Assembly (NCBI RefSeq): GCF_900142135.1 | Contig: NZ_FQZU01000006.1 | Location: 124,001 to 188,000 of the forward strand | Reading direction: 5' to 3' | DNA: 64,000 nucleotides | Origin: Desulfatibacillum alkenivorans DSM 16219 | GTDB lineage: Bacteria > Desulfobacterota > Desulfobacteria > Desulfobacterales > Desulfatibacillaceae | In this document: in pieces, positions 17,701 to 26,304 of the stretch | Numbering within the stretch: the stretch's first letter is position 1 | How the letters are laid out: the number at the start of each line of letters is the position of its first letter | Notes under the pieces: generated by a model | The model's database searches: none | The model's input: the letters and a program-made list of their open reading frames with translations, nothing else | What the model was told of the DNA's origin: nothing | Program-made: the position numbers and the translations under genes

Positions 17701-18070
17701 AGGCGACTTCCACCGCGCCGATCACCTCGTTCTTCATGACCACATTGCGCCTGAGCACTTGGGATCCCTGCGCCTGCTCCTTTCCTGAGGATAGATGGAA
17801 TTGCCCTGATGCATCCCATATTTTCAATGCCTTTATATAAGACATTTGAAAAGCGGCCGCGGCCATGTAATCAAGGGCGGGCTCGTTGTAGGTCCATAGA
17901 TCAATGGCAATTTTCCCGGCGATGAAGTCCGCCTGCCGGGCCATATTCTCCTCATACGCCTGCTTGTCGGTCTGAACCAGATAGTAGGAGAACAGCCCTC
18001 CCGTAAGTATTCCCAAAATGAGAATGATGACGCACAGCCTGACCGCAATGATCCTACTGATGGATTTCAA
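14741..18070 (-). CDS. Hybrid sensor histidine kinase with PAS domains and receiver
   Basis: A 1109-residue membrane sensor. Two membrane helices (~8-30 and ~133-160) flank a periplasmic sensor region, followed by HAMP. Four PAS/PAC units follow (~225-350, 350-470, 480-600, 605-725). A HisKA domain carries the phospho-acceptor in GIAHDFNNIL and an HATPase carries NGCGID, FTTKGKGKGTGLGL. A C-terminal receiver has its phospho-Asp in VMTDMNMPHMTG. The start is TTG, supported by AAGGAG eight bases upstream, directly after the stop of the binding-protein gene. Coupling suggests the two proteins sense together. No cognate DNA-binding regulator is adjacent. Confidence 0.9.
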   Translation of the reverse strand: MKSISRIIAVRLCVIILILGILTGGLFSYYLVQTDKQAYEENMARQADFIAGKIAIDLWTYNEPALDYMAAAAFQMSYIKALKIWDASGQFHLSSGKEQAQGSQVLRRNVVMKNEVIGAVEVAFAPFDSGPIWKRTLMTALTILLPVLLFSILQVFLVVRTLLSDPMGDLLQGIEDISEGAYSRDFSAGKGLEMQRIANSVKHLSGKLARREAAIRDSEKRLQESLEKYRTLFNSFPLGISVSDSQGRIMETNQKAEQLLGAPKHELEQRFLDGENWRIIRPDKTDMPPEEFASVVALREERLVKNQEMGILREDGSVMWLNVTATPLPLENYGVVVAYSDISEKKQLQENLLAHKNIVSATTDFISLVDRDYRYVIVNDSYLTLTQKAREDLVGRTVAENVGEEVFQSIVKPQIDRCLRGENARYQEWFEFAGGGRRFMDITYTPHREQGKITGVAVNGRDITELKRTQDSIRESEEKFYKAFHSSPVIKSISTLEEGRFLDANQLFLDMLEIEREDLIGQKAEDLGLWQNMDRDFVIRELKQKGYAHNLPVEIITRSGKRVPILWFGDVVRIQDQSCVIASGFDLTELKKSEDALRESESFLNILLDAIPVPVCYKNREGLFLGFNKAYLDFFGQDMEQLVGKTVFDLYPPDAAELLHQKDIELFRDGGIQIIEMQIAAALDELRDIVFYRAVFKDRAGETAGLVGTILDITDRKQAQAERNRLETRLMQAQKMESIGTLAGGIAHDFNNILTPIVGISDMMLEDMTPDSQDRDSILEIHKAGKRGRDLVRQILAFSRQSEHEMIPIRLQKVIQEALKLSRSSIPANIEILQDIQPDCGLVKADPTQIHQIAMNLITNAYHAVEESGGIIKVSLKEKPLFGHDLKEQDLLPGFYAEFTVADNGCGIDPAIRDKIFDPYFTTKGKGKGTGLGLAVIHGIVKEHKGGVRIDSQPGKGAAVTVSLPLHTDAEKVIEQPEQEPCPLGTERIMLVDDEAPVAKIQEAALTRLGYRVTTRIGSREALQTFQENPQAFDLVMTDMNMPHMTGDQLALAILEIRPDIPIIICTGYSEKISPDRLDALGVKGLIMKPAIKREVARMVRRALDEAKA

Positions 18071-18073
18071 ATG

Positions 18074-18886
18074 TCATTCTCCTTGGAAGGGCGGGGGGGC
18101 CATGGATTCAAACTCCTGGAGCAGCCGGTTCAAGGTCCCGTCTGCCTCCATGGCATGGAGCGCTGCTTCCAGAACAGGCGCCAGGTCTTTATGGCGCTTG
18201 TGCAGGTAAGGGTATAGCGGGGACTCGGAAACCACAAACTGCGGCTGTATTGCCTGTAAATGCGGATTCTTTTGGCGGAGGCCTTTCAATAGCGCTTTGT
18301 TGGAGATCCCGGGGCCTCCCAGATAGGCCTGAATCCGGCCGCCGCCCAGCATGAAAAAGGCCTGTTCCGGCATCGACAAGGCGATTTTGTTTGCGGCGGG
18401 AAGGGGCTGCAACAACTCCGCCGCCTTTTTGCTGCCCTCCAGATATCCGACCATCCAGCCTTTTTGCGCCGCGGCCTCCAGAAGCGATTCCAGGCTGTCG
18501 ATTCCGGCCAATTCCGATGTTTCGGCGAAGATGATATGCTGCACCCTGTAGTGGCAGGCCTTAATTTGAATGAGGTTGGGATACCCGGCCCTTTCCAGGC
18601 CTGCTATTCGGGCCGCAAGTCCGTCATACACGCCGGCATTGGCATCCAGGAGGCATCGTTTTTTGGGCAGCTCCACAATCCTGTATGACGCCCCGGTCCT
18701 GTTTTCCAGTTCCTGAAAAACCATTTTAAGATAGTTGGTGAAGACAGCTTCTCCCTCGGGCGTGGCGAGTGTCAGGGTTTTTACGCCGGCGCCCTCCAAC
18801 TCCGCGGCTGACCCCGGAATGATCCAGCTTGTCAGAAGAATAAAAACAAGCAACAAGCGGCGTGGATTCATCTTGGCTCGTTTCAT
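18074..18886 (-). CDS. Periplasmic solute-binding (SBP-3-like) protein
   Basis: From the start at 18886 the protein begins MKRAKMNPRRLLLVFILLTS and has a signal peptide ending PGSAA. The mature part resembles family-3 periplasmic binding proteins (LTLATPEGEAVFTNYLKMVFQELENRTG; KAYLGG-like region; SESPLYPYLHKRHKDLAPVLEAALHAMEADGTLNRLLQEF). It lies directly upstream of the sensor kinase, five bases from its TTG start. It may therefore be an accessory ligand sensor and not a transporter subunit, since no permease is nearby. A longer frame to 19015 is open but lacks signals. Confidence 0.7.
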   Translation of the reverse strand: MKRAKMNPRRLLLVFILLTSWIIPGSAAELEGAGVKTLTLATPEGEAVFTNYLKMVFQELENRTGASYRIVELPKKRCLLDANAGVYDGLAARIAGLERAGYPNLIQIKACHYRVQHIIFAETSELAGIDSLESLLEAAAQKGWMVGYLEGSKKAAELLQPLPAANKIALSMPEQAFFMLGGGRIQAYLGGPGISNKALLKGLRQKNPHLQAIQPQFVVSESPLYPYLHKRHKDLAPVLEAALHAMEADGTLNRLLQEFESMAPPPFQGE

Positions 18887-19205
18887 CCCCGATAAGGCCC
18901 GGCAGTACAAGGGCCCGGATCCGTAGAAATCGAAAGGCATTGCATCACCCTGTGAGGTTTTCCGAAAGAGGGGTCTGAACGCTCTGTGAAAAGTCCCGGA
19001 GAACTCAAGCTGCACGTGTGTATCCCCATCATGAATGCAAAGCGAAAGTCTAACATAGGGGCGGGGATCAGAGCCAGTTTTTTATCCGGCCGGTTGAAGG
19101 GAAAGGGGATAGGCTTCACGCGGAAAAGCCGTACAAGATTTTTTGACGGCAATGCGCCTGTCAGCGAAGAAACGCCGTCACGCCCGAGGATTTGTGGGGG
19201 CAGGG
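18887..19205. other. Intergenic region
   Basis: About 320 bases between the antiporter end and the binding-protein start. I see no gene, terminator or repeat of the window's families with confidence. Confidence 0.4.
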
Positions 19206-20453
19206 TCAACCTTTCGGCGGGGCGCCGTTTCCCGACTGAACCAGCCTTTTGATGGTCAGGCCCTGGACGAGGATGGAGAAGACCACCACGGCGTAGGTCA
19301 TGGTGAGGATCAATTCCCGGTTGCATTCCCTGGGCAGGGACAAGGCCAGGGCCACGGAAATGCCGCCCCGGAGGCCTCCCCAGGTCATGATGGATATGGC
19401 TTTGGGCGCGAAAGGGCGCCATTTTTTCATGATGAGGACCGGGCCTCCCACGCTGATGAACCGGGCCGCGAGGACCAGGGGGACGGCCAGGATTCCGGCA
19501 ATGAGAAATTGGCCCTTGAAGGACAGGATAAAGACTTCCAGGCCGATGAGCACGAACAACAGGGCGTTCAAAATTTCGTCGATCAGCTCCCAGAAGGTGT
19601 CCAGGTTGTCCACGGTTTCCTCGGACATGGCCAGGCGGCGGCCGTGGTTGCCGATGAGCAGGCCGGAGACCACCATGGCGATGGGCCCGGAGATGTGCAG
19701 CTTGTTGGCCAGGGCGTATCCCCCCAGGACCAGGGCCAGGGTGATGAGCACCTCCACCTGGTAATTGTTGATGGAGGACAGGAGCCGAAACGCCGCGTAC
19801 CCGGCGACCAGCCCCAGGGCGATGCCTCCCAGAACCTCCTCTCCGAACAGGGCCAGCACATGCCCGGGGGAGACATGTCCGCCGCCCGCGGCGATCTCCA
19901 GGAGCACCAGAAAGACCACCACGCCGATGCCGTCATTGAACAAGGATTCCCCGGCGATTTTGGTTTCCAGGGTTTTGGGCGCGCCCGCTTTTTTCAGGAT
20001 GGCCAGGACCGCGATGGGGTCCGTGGGCGAAATCAGGGCGCCGAAGAGCAGGCAGTCCACAAAACGCAAGCCCATGTGGAAAAACGAGGCCGCATAATAA
20101 AAGGCGCCCCCCACCAGGAATGTGGAGGCCATAACTCCCAGAGTGGCGAAAACCGTAACCTCCAGCTTCTGGGCGGCCAGATCGTCCAGGTTCACGTGCA
20201 AAGCGCCGGCGAAAAGCAGCAGGCCCAGCATGCCGTTCAACAGCACCGTGGAAAAGTCGATCCCGCTCACCAGTTGATCCGCGTAATGGGCGACGGGCAG
20301 GCCCACGCCTTCCAGCAGAATCAGGGCCAGGGACGCCATGAGGGACAGAAACATGAGCCCGATGGTCATGGGAATGCGCAAAAAGCGGTGGTTTATATAA
20401 GCAAGGGCCGCAGCCATGCTGATGAGTATGGCGATGGTGTTCAAGGCTTCCAT
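19206..20453 (-). CDS. Cation:proton antiporter (CPA1/NhaP type)
   Basis: A 415-residue protein with about 11-12 hydrophobic segments. Family motifs are visible: [32 protein letters not shown] (the FNDG motif), and a late [15 protein letters not shown] segment. It exchanges Na+ or K+ for H+ across the inner membrane. It ends [17 protein letters not shown], with no cytoplasmic regulatory tail. Its DNA contains two 12-bp copies of AAGACCACCACG (19279 and 19912) whose recombination would give the relic at 14548-14740. Confidence 0.9.
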   Translation of the reverse strand: MEALNTIAILISMAAALAYINHRFLRIPMTIGLMFLSLMASLALILLEGVGLPVAHYADQLVSGIDFSTVLLNGMLGLLLFAGALHVNLDDLAAQKLEVTVFATLGVMASTFLVGGAFYYAASFFHMGLRFVDCLLFGALISPTDPIAVLAILKKAGAPKTLETKIAGESLFNDGIGVVVFLVLLEIAAGGGHVSPGHVLALFGEEVLGGIALGLVAGYAAFRLLSSINNYQVEVLITLALVLGGYALANKLHISGPIAMVVSGLLIGNHGRRLAMSEETVDNLDTFWELIDEILNALLFVLIGLEVFILSFKGQFLIAGILAVPLVLAARFISVGGPVLIMKKWRPFAPKAISIMTWGGLRGGISVALALSLPRECNRELILTMTYAVVVFSILVQGLTIKRLVQSGNGAPPKG

Positions 20454-20561
20454 GGCGCTGTATCCTATTTATAAAAATGAGCGGGAAAGTGATCCGTAAA
20501 ACGAAAAAGTGCGAGGCAGGATAGCATCAAGCGCCGGGCGGCGCAAGATTTTAAGGGCCTG

Positions 20562-20603
20562 AAAAAGCCCGGGAAAGGCGGCGGCAAGCGGCCTTTCCCG
20601 GGC
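20562..20603 (-). terminator. Intrinsic terminator downstream of the radical SAM gene
   Basis: Perfect 13-bp arms GCCCGGGAAAGGC/GCCTTTCCCGGGC with an 11-nt loop. On the minus strand they are followed by TTTTT. It lies ~230 bases past the end of the radical SAM gene. The rest of 20454-20831 shows no gene. Confidence 0.6.
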
Positions 20604-20831
20604 AAACCATGAAACGCTCCGAGACGCGGCGAAAAGAATCAATCATTGGCGGCCCCGCCTCAAAGAATAAGGAACTGCATCGGCGCTCCGCAGGGAGCAA
20701 TGACCCAAATGATAAATACCCTTAAACCCTTGACCCAATGTAGTTCCGTGACTGCACATACCACGGGGCCAGGGGCCTTGGCAATAGAAAAATATCAAAA
20801 TTTAATGCGCTGAATTGTCATAAATGCCAAA

Positions 20832-22352
20832 TCATGCCGTCTCCTGGGCTTTTACCATCTGCCGTGTGATTTTGTGAAAGTGATGGCCCACGATGGAAAA
20901 CTTGACGGCCTCGGAAAAGGTCCTCCGGTTCTTCACAAAGCGGGTGGTTATGAACTTGAGGTATTGATATCCATAGGGCGTGAAGGGCTGTCTGGCCAGG
21001 GACCGGAGGAGCATCATGATTTCCCGGAACCTCACTTCCCGCATGGTAAGGGAAGGGTCTCCCACGTTATCCAGCAACTTGCTGCACCGATCAAAGTAGT
21101 TTTTCAAATTTTTATCGTAAATTATTGACAATAATTTCGTATAGGATTGCTGCAGGACCGCCGCGTCCATCTTGGTCCGGAAGTTGGCCGTCGTGTTGTG
21201 GGTGTTGTTGCCGTCGCTCACCCGGAGCAGGCGCCCCTCCCGCTCCAGCCGGCTGTGCAGCTCCGTGCCCGGCAAAGCCGTGAGGATGCCCACCATGGCC
21301 TGGGGAATGCCCGTCTGCTGGATAAAGGCGGCTTGGCGCTCCACAATGTCCTCGGTGTCCGAGTCGAATCCCAGGATGAATCCGGCCATGACCTCGATGC
21401 CGTATTCCTGAATTTTCGTGACCGCCCGGGCCATGTCGCATTTCAGGTTCTGGGTCTTGCCGGTTTCGGCCAGGGCTTCGGCCGAAGGGGTTTCAATGCC
21501 GATGAACACCTCGTTGAACCCGGCGGCGGCCATGCCCTGGAGCAGGGCGTCGTCGTCGGCCAAATTGATGCTGGCCTCGGTGAAAAAGCGGAAGGGGTAT
21601 TTGTGGTCCTTTTGCCACCGGAACATGGCCGGCAGCAGCTCGGCTTTGACCCGCCTCTTGTTGCCGATGAAATTGTCATCCACCACAAAAACCGGGCCGC
21701 GCCAACCCTGGTCGTGCAGGGTCTGCAATTCCCGGATCATGCTTTCCGCGGGCTTCAGGCGGGGCTTGTTGCCGTAGACCTTCCAGATGTCGCAGAATTC
21801 GCAGTTGAAAGGGCAGCCCCGGGAATACTGAACGCTCATGGAGGCGTAGGATTCCATTTTCAGCAGGTCGAACCGGGGCGGCGGGGTCTGGTCCAGGGAG
21901 GGCTTTTCCGGCGGCGGATATAATCCTTTGGCCTTGCCCGCCTGAAAATCCTCCAAAAATCCCTGAAAGGAGTTCTCCACCTCGCCCAGGACGAAATGAT
22001 CCACGCCGCGGATTTCCTTGTGGCTGGAGCCCGCGTAGGGCCCTCCCGCGATCACGGGCTTGCCCGCCGCCCTGGCCAGGGCGACGACCTCTTCAAACGA
22101 ATCCTTCTGGATAATCATGGCTGAGACAAACACCGCATCCGCCCATTCCAGATCCTTTTTCCGGAGTTTTTCAATATTCAGGTCCACCAGCTTCAGCGTT
22201 ACGTCCCGGGGAAACATGGCGGCCAGGGTGATCAGCCCCAGGGGGGGCATGGAGCTTTTTTTCCGGACGAACCGGAGGGCGTGCTTGAAGCTCCAATAGG
22301 TGTTGTCGGGAACCTTGGGATATACCAGCAGGGCCTTGGTCAGTTTCTTCAT
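20832..22352 (-). CDS. B12-binding-domain radical SAM protein
   Basis: The start at 22352 (MKKLTKALLVYPKVPDNTYW) has AGGAG eight bases upstream. An N-terminal Rossmann-like cobalamin-type domain (SMPPLGLITLAAMF; VDLNIEKL; VIAGGPYAG) covers ~1-150. A radical SAM core carries RGCPFNCEFCD with the three cluster cysteines, and VDDNFIGNKRR and FIGIETPS follow. The C-terminal part is of the DUF4070 type. The opening resembles class B methylases such as hopanoid methylase HpnP, but the family is broad and I cannot assign the substrate. It is divergent from the MerR gene across an operator-rich region. Confidence 0.85.
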   Translation of the reverse strand: MKKLTKALLVYPKVPDNTYWSFKHALRFVRKKSSMPPLGLITLAAMFPRDVTLKLVDLNIEKLRKKDLEWADAVFVSAMIIQKDSFEEVVALARAAGKPVIAGGPYAGSSHKEIRGVDHFVLGEVENSFQGFLEDFQAGKAKGLYPPPEKPSLDQTPPPRFDLLKMESYASMSVQYSRGCPFNCEFCDIWKVYGNKPRLKPAESMIRELQTLHDQGWRGPVFVVDDNFIGNKRRVKAELLPAMFRWQKDHKYPFRFFTEASINLADDDALLQGMAAAGFNEVFIGIETPSAEALAETGKTQNLKCDMARAVTKIQEYGIEVMAGFILGFDSDTEDIVERQAAFIQQTGIPQAMVGILTALPGTELHSRLEREGRLLRVSDGNNTHNTTANFRTKMDAAVLQQSYTKLLSIIYDKNLKNYFDRCSKLLDNVGDPSLTMREVRFREIMMLLRSLARQPFTPYGYQYLKFITTRFVKNRRTFSEAVKFSIVGHHFHKITRQMVKAQETA

Positions 22353-22454
22353 GGCATGAACTCCTGTCTTGCTCGATTGGGGGAATAGATATGTACGCCG
22401 TGTTTGCAAGCAAGATAAGCGAGTTCCTTCGCCCTGTACAGCCTTGGTCAGTCC

Positions 22455-22472
22455 TTTTACATTTGTTTTACA
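22455..22472 (+). promoter_or_regulatory. Operator-like site 1 (tandem TTTTACA boxes)
   Basis: TTTTACATTTGTTTTACA: two TTTTACA boxes 11 bases apart. An exact inverted copy lies at 22522-22539, and a close copy at 34866-34883. Confidence 0.55.
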
Positions 22473-22521
22473 AGCCGTGCGGGGTTCCGGTAGGCGACGG
22501 CAAAATGATTTTCAGGATCAA

Positions 22522-22539
22522 TGTAAAACAAATGTAAAA
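22522..22539 (-). promoter_or_regulatory. Operator-like site 2 (inverted copy)
   Basis: Exact 18-bp reverse complement of site 1, 49 bases away, between the radical SAM gene and the MerR gene. Loop formation by one regulator, probably the MerR protein, is possible. The rest of 22353-22794 has no gene. A TTGACA at 22686 may be the MerR promoter. Confidence 0.55.
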
Positions 22540-22794
22540 GATGGAGTTGCGGGGGGCTGGAAATTCCCATCAGATGGGATGAAAAAGGGCGGGATCTTAA
22601 CCTGTCAAAGTATATATCAATACTATTTGATACATACGTAACTTAATAATTATACTGCTATTTTCGATGTATTGCATAATTTTTCTTGACAAGCCGTGGC
22701 CGGCGGCCTTAAGGTGATTCCATAAGCTCGCTCTAGGCATTTCACCAATCTGCACACACTGTTTCCGCCGTTACTTTTTTTTAAGGAACCATGC

Positions 22795-23511
22795 ATGAAA
22801 ATCAGCGAATTGGCCAAGGCGGCCGGAGCGCCCAAGGAAACCATTCATTTCTACATCCGGGAAGGCCTGCTTCCCAAGCCCCGGAAAAAGGCCCGCAATG
22901 TTGCGGAGTACGACGATTCCTACATCGAACGCATCAAATACATCAAAGAATTGCAGGATAAACATTTCCTTCCGTTGTCCGAGATCAAAAAAATCGTCAA
23001 ACGCTGGAACAAAGGGTCTCCGGTCCAGGGGGCGGTTCTCCAACTGCAAAGCGAGTATTTCAGCGCGGTGGAGCGCCTGTTGCCCGGAGAAATCAAAGGG
23101 GAGGAGAATTTTCGCAAAGCCACGGGCCTGAGCGAAAATTGGCTGGTTAGGATGGAAGAGTGGGGCGTCATCACGCCGGAAACCATTGACGGAGAAAAGG
23201 TGTATTCCCAGGATGACGTGTCCCTGGGCAAGGTCATTTGCGACATGGACCGGGTGGGCCTGGGGCCCAAGGACGGGTTCGAACCCGGGGCCCTGCGCGA
23301 ATACAAGGAGGATTTCAAAGTCCTGACATCCAGGGGCAACAAATACTTTTTCGACGCTCTCTGGGAAAAGGTGGACGATGAATCCTTTCACGCCCGGGCT
23401 CAGCAGGGCATGGAGATCATGAGCATCTTCTATTACCACCTGTACCGGAAGCTGGCCAAACAAACCTTTGCGGAAGAAATGGAAAAACGGCGGAGCGAAA
23501 GCTCCCAATAG
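22795..23511 (+). CDS. MerR-family transcriptional regulator
   Basis: A 238-residue protein with a MerR DNA-binding domain at the N-terminus: MKISELAKAAGAPKETIHFYIREGLLPKPRKKARNVAEYDDSYI, with the helix-turn-helix and wing residues. The rest (~100-238) is helical and unlike metal-binding MerR tails; no Cys cluster is seen, so an organic ligand is likely. The gene is divergent from the radical SAM gene and lies just upstream of the ABC importer operon, both plausible targets. The start ATG has an AAGGAACC site nearby. Confidence 0.85.
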   Translation: MKISELAKAAGAPKETIHFYIREGLLPKPRKKARNVAEYDDSYIERIKYIKELQDKHFLPLSEIKKIVKRWNKGSPVQGAVLQLQSEYFSAVERLLPGEIKGEENFRKATGLSENWLVRMEEWGVITPETIDGEKVYSQDDVSLGKVICDMDRVGLGPKDGFEPGALREYKEDFKVLTSRGNKYFFDALWEKVDDESFHARAQQGMEIMSIFYYHLYRKLAKQTFAEEMEKRRSESSQ

Positions 23512-23600
23512 GCTCCCCCCAAAACCCGGACGTCCTCACGGCGCCCGTGAACCAACCTGAAGCCATTCCCCGGATGAAACGGGAATGCGTATATAAATGC

Positions 23601-23648
23601 AAAAAAAGGCGCTTCGGCTTAGGCCGACCAGGCCGGGCGCCTGTACAA
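23601..23648 (-). terminator. Hairpin with minus-strand T-run
   Basis: Arms AGGCGC/GCGCCT and inner TCGGC/GCCGA. The minus strand continues with seven T. No minus-strand gene lies to its right, so it may act on antisense transcripts or on the end of the MerR message. Confidence 0.4.
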
Positions 23649-23778
23649 AGTGCAGTATGTCAAACCGGATTAAACCCTAACATTGTGAAAAAAGGAGGAG
23701 CTTCAGGATCGGAAATTAGATTATTCGACGCTTTTTTCTTACATTCAGAGACTTTAACGAACACGCAAGGAGGTTACA

Positions 23779-25116
23779 ATGCAAAAGACATTAAAGGCCG
23801 TTTCCTTTGCCGCCTGTTTGTTCCTGGCCGCCTCTCTGTTTTTGGCAGGCTCGGCGTTGGCCGAAAACGCTTTTAAGATTGAAGATATGTCGGACATGTC
23901 AGATTTCGACCCCAACAACTTTCAAAACCCAACCGGAGATACGTTCAAAATCGGCCTGCTTCAGATTTTCAGCGGGCCGGGCGCCGGAAACGGCGAATTG
24001 TTCTGGCTCACCACCACCTGGGTCGCCCACGACATCAACAAACGGGGCGGCATCATGATAGACGGCAAGAAAAAGCTCGTCGAAGTCATCAAGGGCGACG
24101 TCATGGGCAAGCCGGCAGCCACGAAAAAGGCCGCCGAAAAACTGGTCCTGGAGGACAAGGTGGACGTCCTGTGGGGCACTTCAGGCAGCCATCTGGCCCT
24201 GGTCATCCAGAACGTGGCCGAACGTTACAAGGTCATCTTTCATCAGTCCCTTTCCATGTCCGATTCCCTCATGGACGAGAAAAACTTCAACAAGTACACC
24301 TTTCAAACCATGTGGACCACCAACCAGGTCGGGGAGACCACGGCCTATTTTTACGCCCAGCGCCAAAAGGAAAAGAAATTCTACATCATCTGCCAGGACT
24401 ACCTCTTCGGCCACTCCCTGGCTGACGCCTTCAAAAAGGGCCTGGCAAAATACTATCCCGAAGCCGAAATTGTGGGCGAAGACTACCACCCCCTGTTCGC
24501 CAAGGACTTCGCCCCCTACCTGACCAAGGCCAAAGCCTCGGGCGCGGAAGTCATCTTCACCGGCGACTGGATGCCCGACGGCGGCAACCTGGTCAAACAG
24601 GCCCGCCAACTGGGAGTGGACCTGCCTTTCGCCAACATTTTCATTGACGAGCCCAATTCCCTGGCCGCCATCGGCCCGGAAGGCACCAAGGGCCTGGTCA
24701 ACCTCAATCAGCACATCGGCGATAAAAACAACAAAAACGGCATGGCCTTCGCCAAAAAATGGAACGACCTGTGGAAAGACAAATGGTCTGCGCCCTACAA
24801 CACGCTCCTGTATAAGTGGCCCGGCGGCACCCTGGGGTACGCCCTGGAAAACACCTATTGGATGCTGGACGTGTTTGAGAGGGCGGGCTCCTCGGACCCC
24901 GAAAAGGTCATCAAAGTCTGGGAAGGCGACGTGTACTACACCGCCGACGGCAAGCGGCTTGAAATGCGCGCCTGCGACCACGTGACCATCCGCGACACCT
25001 ACGCTACGGAATACGTGTATCCCAACCCCTGGTTTGAAGAAATCTCCTCCGGCGATGAGGTCTTTGTCATTCCAGCTGAAAAATCCATGCCCGTCAAGGG
25101 CGGGACCTGCAAATAG
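23779..25116 (+). CDS. ABC transporter substrate-binding protein (branched-chain type)
   Basis: A 445-residue periplasmic receptor with signal peptide (residues 1-28, ending GSALA) and the type-I fold of LivJ/UrtA/FmdD proteins (FKIGLLQIFSGPGAGNGE; VDVLWGTSGSHLALVIQNVAERYKV; KFYIICQDYLFGHSLADAFKKGL). It is first in a five-gene importer operon and has an AGGAGG site just before the ATG. The ligand is not readable. The co-located acyl-CoA ligase suggests an organic acid or amide and not necessarily an amino acid. A 306-base gap with GTAGGTTGGG repeats separates it from the permease gene. Confidence 0.88.
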   Translation: MQKTLKAVSFAACLFLAASLFLAGSALAENAFKIEDMSDMSDFDPNNFQNPTGDTFKIGLLQIFSGPGAGNGELFWLTTTWVAHDINKRGGIMIDGKKKLVEVIKGDVMGKPAATKKAAEKLVLEDKVDVLWGTSGSHLALVIQNVAERYKVIFHQSLSMSDSLMDEKNFNKYTFQTMWTTNQVGETTAYFYAQRQKEKKFYIICQDYLFGHSLADAFKKGLAKYYPEAEIVGEDYHPLFAKDFAPYLTKAKASGAEVIFTGDWMPDGGNLVKQARQLGVDLPFANIFIDEPNSLAAIGPEGTKGLVNLNQHIGDKNNKNGMAFAKKWNDLWKDKWSAPYNTLLYKWPGGTLGYALENTYWMLDVFERAGSSDPEKVIKVWEGDVYYTADGKRLEMRACDHVTIRDTYATEYVYPNPWFEEISSGDEVFVIPAEKSMPVKGGTCK

Positions 25117-25422
25117 CCGGTTAAGAATCTATGCGGTAATCCGGATAGGACGGTTTTTTTGCAGCCCCGCGGCTGTTCTTGTTGGGTTTCGCGAGCTCAA
25201 TCCAACCTACGTCGCGAATGCCAAAATGTAGGTTGGGTTAAGAAGTCCGGCTCCCAAGCATCACGCAGCCTTTGCTGATTTTGGACTTCGAACCCAACAT
25301 GTCCAAATAGCTAGGAAACCTTTTCTCATTCCCAAGCCGCTCCCCCCTCCGGCCATGCCGGGGCGGGGGACTCGGCGCTGGTCATACAGTTTTCAGCTTT
25401 AATTTTTTGGAGGACATATTCC
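25117..25422. repeat. GTAGGTTGGG-type REP cluster (type N)
   Basis: Inside the importer operon: an inverted unit 25179-25212 (GTTGGGTTTCGCGAGC ... CCAACCTAC) followed by a direct unit 25228-25298 (GTAGGTTGGGTTAAGAAGTC ... TTCGAACCCAAC). Both units are hairpins with GTAG at the foot. Gene expression balance between receptor and permeases may be affected. Confidence 0.7.
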
Positions 25423-26304
25423 ATGAGCCCGGTAACGGCAATGTATGTGGCCCAGGCCATTCACGGACTGACCTACGGTATGCTTTTGTTCCTGGTGGCG
25501 TCCGGCCTGACCCTCATCTTCGGCATGATGGGCATACTCAACTTGGCCCACGCCTCGTTTTTCATGCTTTCCGCGTATTTCTGCTACCAGGTGGTCGCCT
25601 GGACGGACAGCTTCTGGATGGCCCTGATCCTGGCCCCCCTGGGGACCGGACTCATCGGCGTCTTTGTGGAAAGATTCTTACTGCGCAAGGTGCAGCAATA
25701 CAACCTGGGGCACATCGGCGACCTGTTGCTCACTCTGGGCATTGCCCTGGTCATCGCCGAAGGCGTGAAAACCATCTGGGGCACGGAAAGCCATCAGGTG
25801 GTCATCCCGCCCTCTCTGGAAGGCCTGGTTTCCGTGGCCGGGCTGGAATACCCCATTTACCGGCTGTTCATCATTGGGCTGGCTGCGGCGATTTTATCCG
25901 CCCTGGCCTTCATCCTGTATAAAACCCGTCTCGGCATGATCATCCGGGCCGCCGTCTCCGACGCCGACATGGTCAGCGCCTTGGGCATCAACATGCCCCG
26001 GGTGTTCATGTTCGTGTTCGGCGTGGGGACGATCATGGCCGGCGTGGCCGGGGTGGCCGCCGCGCCCATGCTCACCGTGTTTCCCGGCCTGGCCGACCAG
26101 ATCGGCCTGGACGCCTTTGTGGTGGTGGTCGTGGGAGGCTTCGGCAGCCTGTTCGGCGCCGTGGTGGTTTCCCTGTTTTTGGGCGAATTGAACGCTTTCG
26201 GCATCCAGTTCATACCCAGGTTGGCGCCGGTCTTGGTCTTTTTGTTCATGGCCCTGGTGCTTTCCTTCAAACCCATGGGATTTTTTGGAGAACGAGATGA
26301 TTAA
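25423..26304 (+). CDS. ABC transporter permease (LivH-like)
   Basis: A 293-residue inner-membrane permease with eight or so hydrophobic segments. It carries the LivH-type opening (IHGLTYGMLLFLVASGLTLIFGMMGILNLAHASF) and the coupling segment RAAVSDADMVSALGINMPRVF. A TTGGAGG site precedes the ATG. Its last bases overlap the start of the next permease gene. Confidence 0.9.
   Translation: MSPVTAMYVAQAIHGLTYGMLLFLVASGLTLIFGMMGILNLAHASFFMLSAYFCYQVVAWTDSFWMALILAPLGTGLIGVFVERFLLRKVQQYNLGHIGDLLLTLGIALVIAEGVKTIWGTESHQVVIPPSLEGLVSVAGLEYPIYRLFIIGLAAAILSALAFILYKTRLGMIIRAAVSDADMVSALGINMPRVFMFVFGVGTIMAGVAGVAAAPMLTVFPGLADQIGLDAFVVVVVGGFGSLFGAVVVSLFLGELNAFGIQFIPRLAPVLVFLFMALVLSFKPMGFFGERDD

Noticed and set aside
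23272-23292. GGTTCGAACCC sequence reminiscent of a tRNA T arm
   Set aside because: It lies inside the MerR coding region and no acceptor, D or anticodon arms can be drawn around it.
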